Assembly (NCBI GenBank): GCA_019308985.1 | Contig: JAFDHB010000010.1 | Span: 1-41,485 of the forward strand | DNA from: Deltaproteobacteria bacterium | Lineage (GTDB): Bacteria > Desulfobacterota > DSM-4660 > Desulfatiglandales > HGW-15 | Length of the DNA: 41,485 nt | Reading direction: 5' to 3' | Part shown: positions 35,408 to 41,485 of the stretch, piece after piece | Position numbering within the stretch: the stretch's first letter is position 1 | Layout of the letters: each line of letters begins with the position of its first letter | Notes under the pieces: model-generated | What the model was told of the DNA's origin: nothing | The model's database searches: none | The model's input: only the letters and a program-made list of their open reading frames with translations | Program-made: the position numbers and the translations under genes

Positions 35408-36580
35408 TTATTGGATCTTGAACTTGTACCCCGTGGAATACTTGTCTGTGAATTCACCCGGCCAAAGCAGGATGCCCAGCAGGGGCAAGGTGTTATTGAT
35501 CCAGCGATTCAGGTCACCGATGCGTCTTGGGGGAACATAGACCAGGTCACCGTCTTGCAAAGGTATATTCTGCATGATATCAGCCCCCCTCAAGATAGCG
35601 TTCACGTCTGCCATCATCACCAGAGGCTCAGTGCCTGGTCTGTAGCCCCTTATGACCAGGGTGTTCTCTTCCTTTGCAACATCCGTAAAGTTTCCTGCCA
35701 GGGAAAGGGCCCCCAGCAGGTCCTGTGCCTGTTTGAGCGGATAGATCCCCTGTTTGACCACCTCCCCCAGGACGTAGACCCTGTCCCCGAAGGTCGGCAG
35801 TTCCGGTACGGTGACCACGTCTCCGGCGTCAATGATGACATTCTGACTCTGGTCTCCCCTGGAAATGATATCATAGAGGTTGATGAGATATGTCTCTCCT
35901 CCCCTCGTGAGCTTGATTCTCCTTATGTCCGCGTCGACCGTATATCCGCCGGCCAGGGCAATGAGGTCCACAAGGGTCGTCTTGCCTTTGAGATACACCC
36001 TTCCACTGGCCGCCTTTCCCACGGTGGTTCCCTGCAATGACGTGAGAAAACCAATGATCATGGCGCTCTTGCTCTTGTATTCCTTGACCATGACGTCTAT
36101 TCTCGGTTTGCGGATATAGTTGGACAGCTCCCTTGTCAGGGCCTCGTCGAGCTGGCTCGGTGTCATCCCTGACACGTAGAGATCATCAACAAAGGAATAG
36201 GAGATTTTTCCAAGGCTGTTTACTGTGACTATTGTTGATTCCACCCTGTCTCCTATGCGGGAGTTGACCTCCAGGATATCATTGGGTCCGATCCGGTATT
36301 CAGGCACCCCGGAGGCCTCGCTGAAGACCTGGTTCTCGGCCACCATGCTCATCCCTTTGAGCCTCTTGGCTTTTTGCTCCGTCATTATCTGCTTGCGGAC
36401 CACCCTGAGCTTTTTCTCCCTGACCAGGTCCTTGACAGGCACGCCTTTGACGGGTGGTTCATGGTAGTAGCACGAAGTGAGGAGCGGGAACAGGATCAGG
36501 AAAGGTGTAAGGACCAAGACGGACTTCAAATGGGTATTTGAGCCTCTGCTTGTGATGATCTGTCTCATGTAAGTGCACAT
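35408..36580 (-). CDS. Wza-like outer-membrane polysaccharide export lipoprotein
   Basis: A 390-residue polysaccharide export protein. The N-terminus has a type II signal with lipobox LLTSC at residue 37, so it is an outer-membrane lipoprotein. Next is the Poly_export domain (YRIGPNDILEVNSRIGDRVE, then GKISYSFVDDLYVSGMTPSQ), followed by two SLBB domains (VYLKGKTTLVDLIALAGGYT and VYVLGEVVKQGIYPLKQAQD). It forms the channel that carries polysaccharide out through the outer membrane, working with the Wzc-like kinase. The ATG at 36580 has GGAGGG twelve bases upstream; an ATG four codons later is also possible. It is separated from the kinase by 24 bp and from the HD-GYP-like gene by 61 bp, all in one operon. 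Confidence 0.93.
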   Translation of the reverse strand: MCTYMRQIITSRGSNTHLKSVLVLTPFLILFPLLTSCYYHEPPVKGVPVKDLVREKKLRVVRKQIMTEQKAKRLKGMSMVAENQVFSEASGVPEYRIGPNDILEVNSRIGDRVESTIVTVNSLGKISYSFVDDLYVSGMTPSQLDEALTRELSNYIRKPRIDVMVKEYKSKSAMIIGFLTSLQGTTVGKAASGRVYLKGKTTLVDLIALAGGYTVDADIRRIKLTRGGETYLINLYDIISRGDQSQNVIIDAGDVVTVPELPTFGDRVYVLGEVVKQGIYPLKQAQDLLGALSLAGNFTDVAKEENTLVIRGYRPGTEPLVMMADVNAILRGADIMQNIPLQDGDLVYVPPRRIGDLNRWINNTLPLLGILLWPGEFTDKYSTGYKFKIQ

Positions 36581-36641
36581 GGGGGCATCATTCCCTCCCG
36601 GTTACCCTGTCTTCTTGCTAATAGCTTCTGCTACAGGTATT

Positions 36642-37694
36642 TCAAAGGTCTCTTTCATCAATCCCTTGAGTGATATAGAGCAGGGGGTTTTCGGACAGAC
36701 GTATCGATTCTTTCCCTTGCAATCTGTTTCCCTGGCTGTGGAACAGGATCTCAATGACCGGCCGCAGGGGTTGTTTTTCGTTGGTTGAAACAACGCGACC
36801 GACGTGTTTGTTATTAAGCCTTACCATCGTGCCGACGGGGAAGAGAGAGATCTGGTTCAAGAACACCTTGAGGACCTTCGGTGGGAATAGGCCCCTCTGC
36901 CTTGTTATGATGTATTTCACGGCATCAGGCTGGATGAGCCTCTTCCTCTGTCCCCTGTCGTTTATCAGGGATACGTATGTGTCCATCAGGCCAATAATAG
37001 AGGCCTCTTCCAGGATATCGCCACCGGACAGCCCCTTGGGATAGCCTGAGCCGTCCGCCCTTTCGTGGATCTGGAGCACTATCTCCGCGAGCCATTGGTA
37101 TTGTCTTCCAAGCTGAGAAAGGATCTCGTGGCTGAACTCAGGGTGTCTCCTCAGGAGCTCTATGTCTTCCCCATCCAGCTCGATCTCCCTATTCCAGACC
37201 TCTTCCGGTATCCTGTACATTCCCACATGCCCGAGAAATGCCGCAAGACTCAGTTTCAAGAGGGGCCTGATGTCGTATTCCATCCCCTTGCCTATCTTCA
37301 AGGCCCCAAAGGTGACGGCCACCGCATGTGTCTCGAGATCCTGTTGGCCGGCGGGTACCAGGGCCGCATAGTCATAAAGATGATTTATCAGGCCTTTCTC
37401 AATGACATGGTGGAGATCAGCAAGGATAGGGGAGGGGCTCACGCCCTTGGATCCTTTGACCCTCTCGGCAACCTCCCTTTGTCTTTCGACGAGTCTGTCA
37501 TAACAGGAAGCGATCTCCTCCTCGGAATCCCTGGCCAGCTCTCCACTGGACTTAGGGGCCTCCTCGTCTTTCTTGAGACTGATCAACTCCGTATTGGTGA
37601 ACCAGAGCTTTTCCTCACCTGCCTCCTCCTTTGCAGGCCCTTGTTTTTCCTCCTTGCCGTCCTCAAGGTTGATAATGTCAGTAAATCGCACCAT
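36642..37694 (-). CDS. Degenerate HD-GYP-domain protein
   Basis: A 350-residue protein. Residues 1-100 are charged and low in structure. Residues about 115-270 match the HD-GYP fold: ETHAVAVTFGALKIGKGMEY, LAAFLGHVGMYRIPEEVWN, RRHPEFSHEIL and IHERADGSGYPKGLSG. The canonical 'LLHDIGK' reads LGHVGMY here, so the metal-binding His-Asp is lost (Gly155-His156), and the HHE motif reads IHE. GYP and the surrounding residues are kept (GSGYP, 215-219). It probably does not cleave cyclic di-GMP but could still bind it or another partner. A PilZ-like tail is possible (SLFPVGTMVRLNNKHVGRVV). The ATG at 37694 lies inside the preceding ATPase gene (17-bp overlap), so the two are translationally linked. The location suggests post-translational control of polysaccharide export. 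Confidence 0.85.
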   Translation of the reverse strand: MVRFTDIINLEDGKEEKQGPAKEEAGEEKLWFTNTELISLKKDEEAPKSSGELARDSEEEIASCYDRLVERQREVAERVKGSKGVSPSPILADLHHVIEKGLINHLYDYAALVPAGQQDLETHAVAVTFGALKIGKGMEYDIRPLLKLSLAAFLGHVGMYRIPEEVWNREIELDGEDIELLRRHPEFSHEILSQLGRQYQWLAEIVLQIHERADGSGYPKGLSGGDILEEASIIGLMDTYVSLINDRGQRKRLIQPDAVKYIITRQRGLFPPKVLKVFLNQISLFPVGTMVRLNNKHVGRVVSTNEKQPLRPVIEILFHSQGNRLQGKESIRLSENPLLYITQGIDERDL

Positions 37695-38478
37695 CTTTGA
37701 TAATGCTCTCAACGATATTAGGCCCGATTACCTTCTCATTCTTGCTGTATCCCACCAGGAGGGACAGGTCGCACAGATTGTTGATACTGCGCGGGACTCC
37801 CGTGGTATGGTCGTAGATCCTCTCGATTGCCTCGGGGCTGAAGGCATTGCCATTTCTGCCGGCCCTCTTCTGCCTGAACAATATGTACTCCTCCGTATCC
37901 TGGTAATCAAAGGGCTCAAGATGGTATTTGATGGCTATCCTCTGGTTAAGCTGGGGTATATCTTGCACCTTTTCCTTCAATTCGGGCTGCCCCACGAGCA
38001 AAACAGTCATGAGGAAACGGTCGTTCAACTGAAAATTAAGCAGAAGCCTGATCTCCTCCATATTTGAAGGAGACAATAAATGGGCCTCGTCAATGATCAA
38101 GATGGTCTCCCTATTGGCCCTCATGTTCTCAATCATCCGCTCATTGAGCCGGTGGAGACACTTCACCTTTGTGTCAGGGACGTCATTCAACCCGAACTGG
38201 TACACGATTTCCTGGATGAATTCCCTCGGTTCAAGTCTGGGATTCACCACGAGCCCGATATCGAACTCTGCCCTGGAGAGTTCCTGGACGCATACCTTGG
38301 TAAGTGTGGTCTTTCCGCATCCGATCTCCCCGGACAGGATGGCGCCCCCCTTTCGCATCTTCCCAGCATAAATAAGGCGCGCAAGGGCCTCCTCATGGGA
38401 TTTGGAAAGGTAGAAGAACCTGGGGTCAGGCACGTTTTCAAAAGGGGACTCCTGAAACCCCCAGTGGTTAAGGTACAT
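37678..38478 (-). CDS. ExeA/XrtA-associated-type AAA ATPase
   Basis: A 266-residue ATPase of the ExeA/GspA type and close to the ATPase of exosortase (PEP-CTERM) loci. It starts MYLNHWGFQESPFENVPDPR, the family's typical start. Walker A is GEIGCGKTT (residues 50-58), Walker B is ILIIDEAHLL (126-135), and a sensor-type segment VLLVGQPELKEKV follows, then GVPRSINNLCDLSLL. In exosortase and polysaccharide loci such ATPases accompany Wza/Wzc genes, with an unclear role. The ATG at 38478 has GGGA seven bases upstream; an in-frame TTG lies two codons earlier. It is the first gene of the exopolysaccharide operon, behind a consensus promoter. No exosortase or PEP-CTERM protein is present in this window. 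Confidence 0.9.
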   Translation of the reverse strand: MYLNHWGFQESPFENVPDPRFFYLSKSHEEALARLIYAGKMRKGGAILSGEIGCGKTTLTKVCVQELSRAEFDIGLVVNPRLEPREFIQEIVYQFGLNDVPDTKVKCLHRLNERMIENMRANRETILIIDEAHLLSPSNMEEIRLLLNFQLNDRFLMTVLLVGQPELKEKVQDIPQLNQRIAIKYHLEPFDYQDTEEYILFRQKRAGRNGNAFSPEAIERIYDHTTGVPRSINNLCDLSLLVGYSKNEKVIGPNIVESIIKDGAIY

Positions 38479-38510
38479 AAGCAAATCCCATCGTAATCTA
38501 TTTTTTTATA

Positions 38511-38538
38511 ATTATATATAAAATGTAATATTTGTCAA
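38511..38538 (-). promoter_or_regulatory. Consensus sigma-70 promoter of the exopolysaccharide operon
   Basis: On the minus strand TTGACA (38538-38533) and TATAAT (38516-38511) are both perfect and separated by 16 bases. The flanking 80 bp are very AT-rich, in contrast to the rest of the window. Transcription should start near 38504, about 26 bases before the ATG at 38478. Confidence 0.72.
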
Positions 38539-38627
38539 TATATAAATTAATAATTATCCAAAATTATGTATATTTAGCATCAGTAGTCTTTTCTTATCCT
38601 TCCCCTTCATCAACATTCCTCGTTCAA

Positions 38628-38658
38628 GCTCACCCCTTTTTCATGTTCACGGGTGAGC
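38628..38658. repeat. 8-bp inverted repeat between cupin gene and exopolysaccharide promoter
   Basis: GCTCACCC at 38628-38635 and GGGTGAGC at 38651-38658 are perfect inverted copies around a 15-base loop. It lies past the stop of the minus-strand cupin gene and about 90 bp upstream of the exopolysaccharide promoter. It has no T-run, so it is a weak terminator candidate or an operator; the sequence does not decide. Confidence 0.4.
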
Positions 38659-38716
38659 CGCCACATCCTGTTTTCCCTCTGAGCTCTATACAAGTCCCCA
38701 AAATTACAGGATTTTC

Positions 38717-39058
38717 CTACCAGGCAGGAGAGGCGACCACCAGCAGTATGCAGTCCTCCTTTCCGTTGTTCGTAAGGCTGTGTTCCAATCCTGCTGGTAT
38801 CCAGATGGCATCACCGGGTCCGACCTGCCGAGTTTCATCGCCCACTCTCATCTCCCCCTCGCCGCTCAACAGGAAATAGATCTCTTCCATGGGGTCCGCG
38901 TGGGCCTCCAAGGTCTTGGCCTTTTCCAGTTTTGCAATTGCAAGAAAGCCTATCTCCTTCAGGATGCGGCGGTCCAGTATCATCTGGGCAATGCCGCCTC
39001 CGTGGGCTATGTAAGTGGTTTCCAGCACTTCCTTATCTCTCAGGTTCCTTACGATCAT
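38717..39058 (-). CDS. Cupin-domain protein
   Basis: A 113-residue single-domain cupin. The barrel motifs are HADPMEEIYFLLSGEGEMRV (motif 1, starting at a His, with EE in the position of the metal-binding Glu) and PGDAIWIPAGLEHSLTN (motif 2 with its His). It probably binds a metal and a small carboxylated or sugar ligand; the function is not predictable. The ATG at 39058 has GGAGGG about ten bases upstream. It stands alone, transcribed on the minus strand. No neighbour explains its role. Confidence 0.85.
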   Translation of the reverse strand: MIVRNLRDKEVLETTYIAHGGGIAQMILDRRILKEIGFLAIAKLEKAKTLEAHADPMEEIYFLLSGEGEMRVGDETRQVGPGDAIWIPAGLEHSLTNNGKEDCILLVVASPAW

Positions 39059-39443
39059 ATTGCCGCGGCCCTCCCCTGTTGAGATTGGTTGATCTGCAAG
39101 TCTTCTTAGAAATAATCATTTGATTTCACGTAGTTTTTGCGATATAAGAGACATAGCACCTGCTCATTATCAGCAGAGCCGGTGGGGGTTGGCTTTTGGG
39201 CCGCCCAACTCCCCGTGATGGGGCTCCTCGGGGAATACCCGGTGTCCTTTGAGATTCGTGCCATTGCAGGTGCCACTATCTTGACGATGGCAGCAGCCGA
39301 GTTCTCTATATTCTTCAGTTTGGAAGAAAGTGCGGCCAATGTCAATTCTTTCAAGACCTATGCAAGAAAACGGAAATCAGAGAACCTGGACCCGTGAGCA
39401 AGAGTTTTTGTATGGAGATTGATCTATCGGAGGGGAGAACTAT
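39059..39443. other. Gene-free gap of about 385 bp
   Basis: An 86-codon plus-strand open frame (39137-39397) and an 82-codon minus-strand frame (39106-39354) overlap. Neither has a ribosome site or a recognisable sequence, so I do not call them genes. No promoter, terminator or repeat was clear. The last 20 bases hold the GGAGGGGAG ribosome site of the formyltransferase gene. Confidence 0.55.
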
Positions 39444-40244
39444 ATGACAATCAAGCCTATTTTTGATCCAGAAAAGATGGGCCGCGCTATGAGGGTGGCA
39501 GCCTTTATGTCGGGTTCCGGGACAAATATTATTAAGCTCATAGAGCATGAAAGGAGGCTCAAGAAGGAAAAGGGTGCTTCTCCCTACCAGGTCATTTTCA
39601 TCTTCAGCGACAGGTCCGATGGTAGCTGCCAGGGAGAGAGTATTGCCTGTGAGAATGCCATTCCCTACTTCAGTTATGATATTCGGTCCTTTCATCACGT
39701 GAGGGGGCTTGCCAGGACAATAAAAACCCCTGAAGGCCTTGCTGCAAGAAAGGAATTCGACAGTGTTGCCAGCAGGTTGGTAGAGGCCTTTGAGATAGAC
39801 GTGAATGCCCTCGGCGGATACATGAGCTATACGACGCTTGATAGGTGCATCAACGTCCACCCGGCCGATCTCTGCATCCTGGACGAGGCCGGAAAGCGGA
39901 AATATGTGGGAGACAATGCGGTGCTGGACGCTATCGCCGGCGGAGAACCCTATCTCCGGTCCTCGACCCTTTGGACCGACAAGGGAATAGATACCGGCCC
40001 TGTCTTGATGGTGTCCAGGCCCATCAAGGTAGATCTGCCAGAGCCCCTTGAATTCTTGCTCAAGAACCGGGACAGTCTGGTAAAGGTGGCTGAGGAACAC
40101 CAGGGCCGTCTGAAGGAGGAGGGGGACTGGAAGGTCTTTCCCCTCACCATGGAACTAATAGCACGGGGACGTTTTGGGCTGGACGAGGAAAACCGGGTCT
40201 ATTTTGATGGCAAACCGGTCCCCGATGGCTTTCGATACGACTAG
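39444..40244 (+). CDS. Formyltransferase-like protein (PurN/GART fold)
   Basis: A 266-residue protein with the formyltransferase fold. FMSGSGTNIIKLIEHERRLK (residues 21-40) matches the GSGSN phosphate loop of PurN. INVHPADL carries the catalytic Asn137 and His139. TDKGIDTGPVLMV carries Asp183, the third catalytic residue. These match the Asn-His-Asp triad of phosphoribosylglycinamide formyltransferase. It is about 50 residues longer than typical PurN, mainly in the middle (residues 60-125), so it may act on a different amine. The ATG at 39444 has GGAGGGGAG six bases upstream. No purine genes are adjacent. The real PurN may lie elsewhere in the genome. Confidence 0.8.
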   Translation: MTIKPIFDPEKMGRAMRVAAFMSGSGTNIIKLIEHERRLKKEKGASPYQVIFIFSDRSDGSCQGESIACENAIPYFSYDIRSFHHVRGLARTIKTPEGLAARKEFDSVASRLVEAFEIDVNALGGYMSYTTLDRCINVHPADLCILDEAGKRKYVGDNAVLDAIAGGEPYLRSSTLWTDKGIDTGPVLMVSRPIKVDLPEPLEFLLKNRDSLVKVAEEHQGRLKEEGDWKVFPLTMELIARGRFGLDEENRVYFDGKPVPDGFRYD

Positions 40245-40337
40245 ATCCTTACCCTTCCGGGGTCCATGGTCGTCTCGCTCCATATCTCAGGGGGAGTTCA
40301 AAGTTATCGGTTATTTGTTATGCATGCTGCGTTCTTT

Positions 40338-40371
40338 GTCGTCGGTCGTCCGTCCCCGGTCCGCGGTCGTC
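40338..40371. repeat. Short low-complexity tract of GTCGTC/GGTCCG-type units
   Basis: Bases 40338-40371 consist of imperfect GTCGTC, GGTCGTC and GGTCCG units, lying between two convergent genes (stops at 40244 and 40408). The tract is too short to call a defined repeat. It may be a residue of a dispersed intergenic repeat or part of a transcription end. Confidence 0.3.
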
Positions 40372-40407
40372 TAACATCCCTCCAGCACCGAGGCAACCAT
40401 GGTGCCC

Positions 40408-41301
40408 TTATGAAGACGGTCGCTTGTTAACAAATACCGTTCCCACGCTCACGAGTGTAAGAGCCACAATCAGGTTCAGCCCTATCTCTTCTCCCAATAT
40501 GAGCAACCCGCCCAGAAAAACTCCAAAAACGGGCGTAAAAAAGGTGAACGCATGGAGGAGACTCACGGGGTAGCGGTGGATGAGCTCAAACCAGACTAAG
40601 TAGCTGAGAAAGGCAACGATAATGCACTGGTAGAAGACCGAGAATCCCGCCGACCAGGAGATGCGAGACGCAAAAGGATCTTCCAGGACAAAGCTCATGA
40701 ACAACAGCAAGGGGGCAGAAAAACAAACTTGGTAGAACAGGGTCTGAAGGGGCACAGTCACTCTTGAGAGGTATTTCTTGAGATAGACAGTGGTAGCGCC
40801 CCACAGGGCTCCCGCCACAATGGCCATCATGTCCCCTGGCAGGGCAACAAGAGAAAAGGTCCCCAATTTCCTTATGAAAAGGATGAATATCCCGGCAAAG
40901 GCCATAACGAGGCCCGCGATCTTCCACGGATTTAGTCTGTCATCCCTCAGGAAAAAATGGGCCCCCAGGGCCACGAAAAATGGGGCAGTATACACGAGGA
41001 CATAGGACCGGGATGCCGTTGTGAATTCCAGGGCCGTGTAAATGAAACCGAATTCAGAGCCAAAGAGGACCCCAATAACGATGCCGTGAACAAGGATCTT
41101 CCTTGATGGAAAGGGATTGATCCCCTTTATCTTCATCCATATGTACAGGCATATGGCGGCCACCAGGGAGCGAAACCCTGCCATGAAGAGAGAGGGGAGG
41201 TCCTGGGCCCCGATCTTTATGATGGCCAAGTTGGCACCCCATATGAGGGCGAGAATCAGCAGGGTGACCATTGGCCTTATACTCAAATGAAGCCTATACA
41301 T
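40408..41301 (-). CDS. EamA/DMT-family transporter
   Basis: A 297-residue inner-membrane transporter with two EamA repeats and about ten helices, the usual size. The first helix is MVTLLILALIWGANLAIIKI. Later markers are YTALEFTTASRSYVLVYTAP and the second-repeat GALWGATTVYLKKYL and LHAFTFFTPVFGVFLGGLLI. It probably exports or imports a small metabolite; the substrate cannot be told. The ATG at 41301 was chosen because GGTGGA lies about ten bases upstream and the length is right; earlier frames to 41418 lack a ribosome site. Convergent with the formyltransferase-like gene. About 180 bp upstream to the window edge hold nothing I can identify. Confidence 0.88.
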   Translation of the reverse strand: MYRLHLSIRPMVTLLILALIWGANLAIIKIGAQDLPSLFMAGFRSLVAAICLYIWMKIKGINPFPSRKILVHGIVIGVLFGSEFGFIYTALEFTTASRSYVLVYTAPFFVALGAHFFLRDDRLNPWKIAGLVMAFAGIFILFIRKLGTFSLVALPGDMMAIVAGALWGATTVYLKKYLSRVTVPLQTLFYQVCFSAPLLLFMSFVLEDPFASRISWSAGFSVFYQCIIVAFLSYLVWFELIHRYPVSLLHAFTFFTPVFGVFLGGLLILGEEIGLNLIVALTLVSVGTVFVNKRPSS

Positions 41302-41485
41302 AAGGACGTATTCCACCGATGGATGTTTTGTGGGCATTACTATCACGACATTGTCCAAACAGTCCAGTAGAATCTGGAATTCCGATATAAGGATTAAGAA
41401 AAAGTGAATTTTTTTCAAAAAAATTGCATCTCTGTGATTTTCCTTTGCTTTTTCATGTTGCCACGAGAAGGGGTCTGAGAACGCA

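Noticed and set aside
39106..39397. Two overlapping open frames on opposite strands before the formyltransferase
   Set aside because: They shadow each other, neither has a start signal, and neither has a recognisable motif.
40338..40371. CRISPR-like or true tandem repeat
   Set aside because: The units are short, imperfect and few, with no spacers, so it is only a low-complexity tract.

Overview
The window looks like a chromosomal stretch of an anaerobic, Gram-negative bacterium, most likely a deltaproteobacterium (Desulfobacterota). This is inferred from an APS-reductase-like flavoprotein/ferredoxin pair, a selenocysteine-containing protein, an oxygen/NO-sensor-type metallo-beta-lactamase fold fused to a phosphatase, and a Wza/Wzc export system headed by an exosortase-locus-type ATPase. 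No rRNA, tRNA, CRISPR array, insertion sequence or phage gene was seen.

Layout. (1) 1-5528, minus strand: two COG4671-type glycosyltransferases, a GT4 glycosyltransferase, a histidine phosphatase, an OB-fold-like exported protein whose C-terminus is frameshifted by a perfect 67-bp tandem duplication, and the first 40 codons of an FtsX/MacB-like ABC permease running off the left edge. A further GT4 gene (5720-6838) points the other way. (2) 7333-27627, plus strand: a roughly 20-kb accessory cassette. An IclR regulator comes first, preceded by two small inverted repeats. Then come an AprA-like FAD protein with a minimal 2x[4Fe-4S] ferredoxin, a cyclase-family hydrolase, an ABC importer (binding protein, fused double permease, ATPase), a small ferredoxin-fold-like protein, a stand-alone pyruvate-kinase C-terminal-domain protein, a UGSC-like selenoprotein with an in-frame UGA and a bSECIS-like hairpin, a 68-residue zinc-finger protein, a second binding protein plus permease without its own ATPase, three tandem MmgE/PrpD paralogues and an SDR. 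(3) 27624-30517, minus strand: an ODP-type MBL-PP2C fusion and enolase. (4) 30891-38478, minus strand: an exopolysaccharide operon (XrtA-type ATPase, degenerate HD-GYP protein, Wza, a Wzc tyrosine kinase with a C-terminal SPOR extension, an O-antigen-ligase-like protein) behind a consensus sigma-70 promoter. (5) 38717-41301: a cupin, a formyltransferase-like protein and an EamA transporter.

How the genes may work together. The cassette reads as import and stepwise breakdown of an organic acid. Two binding-protein/permease pairs could share one ATPase. The flavoprotein and ferredoxin could do a redox step, the PrpD proteins dehydration, hydration or decarboxylation, the cyclase-family protein a hydrolysis and the SDR an alcohol/ketone step. 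IclR would sense the substrate. The substrate cannot be read from the sequence. The selenoprotein at 16504-18213 is the most notable item: a standard gene caller would split it into two unrelated ORFs at the UGA.
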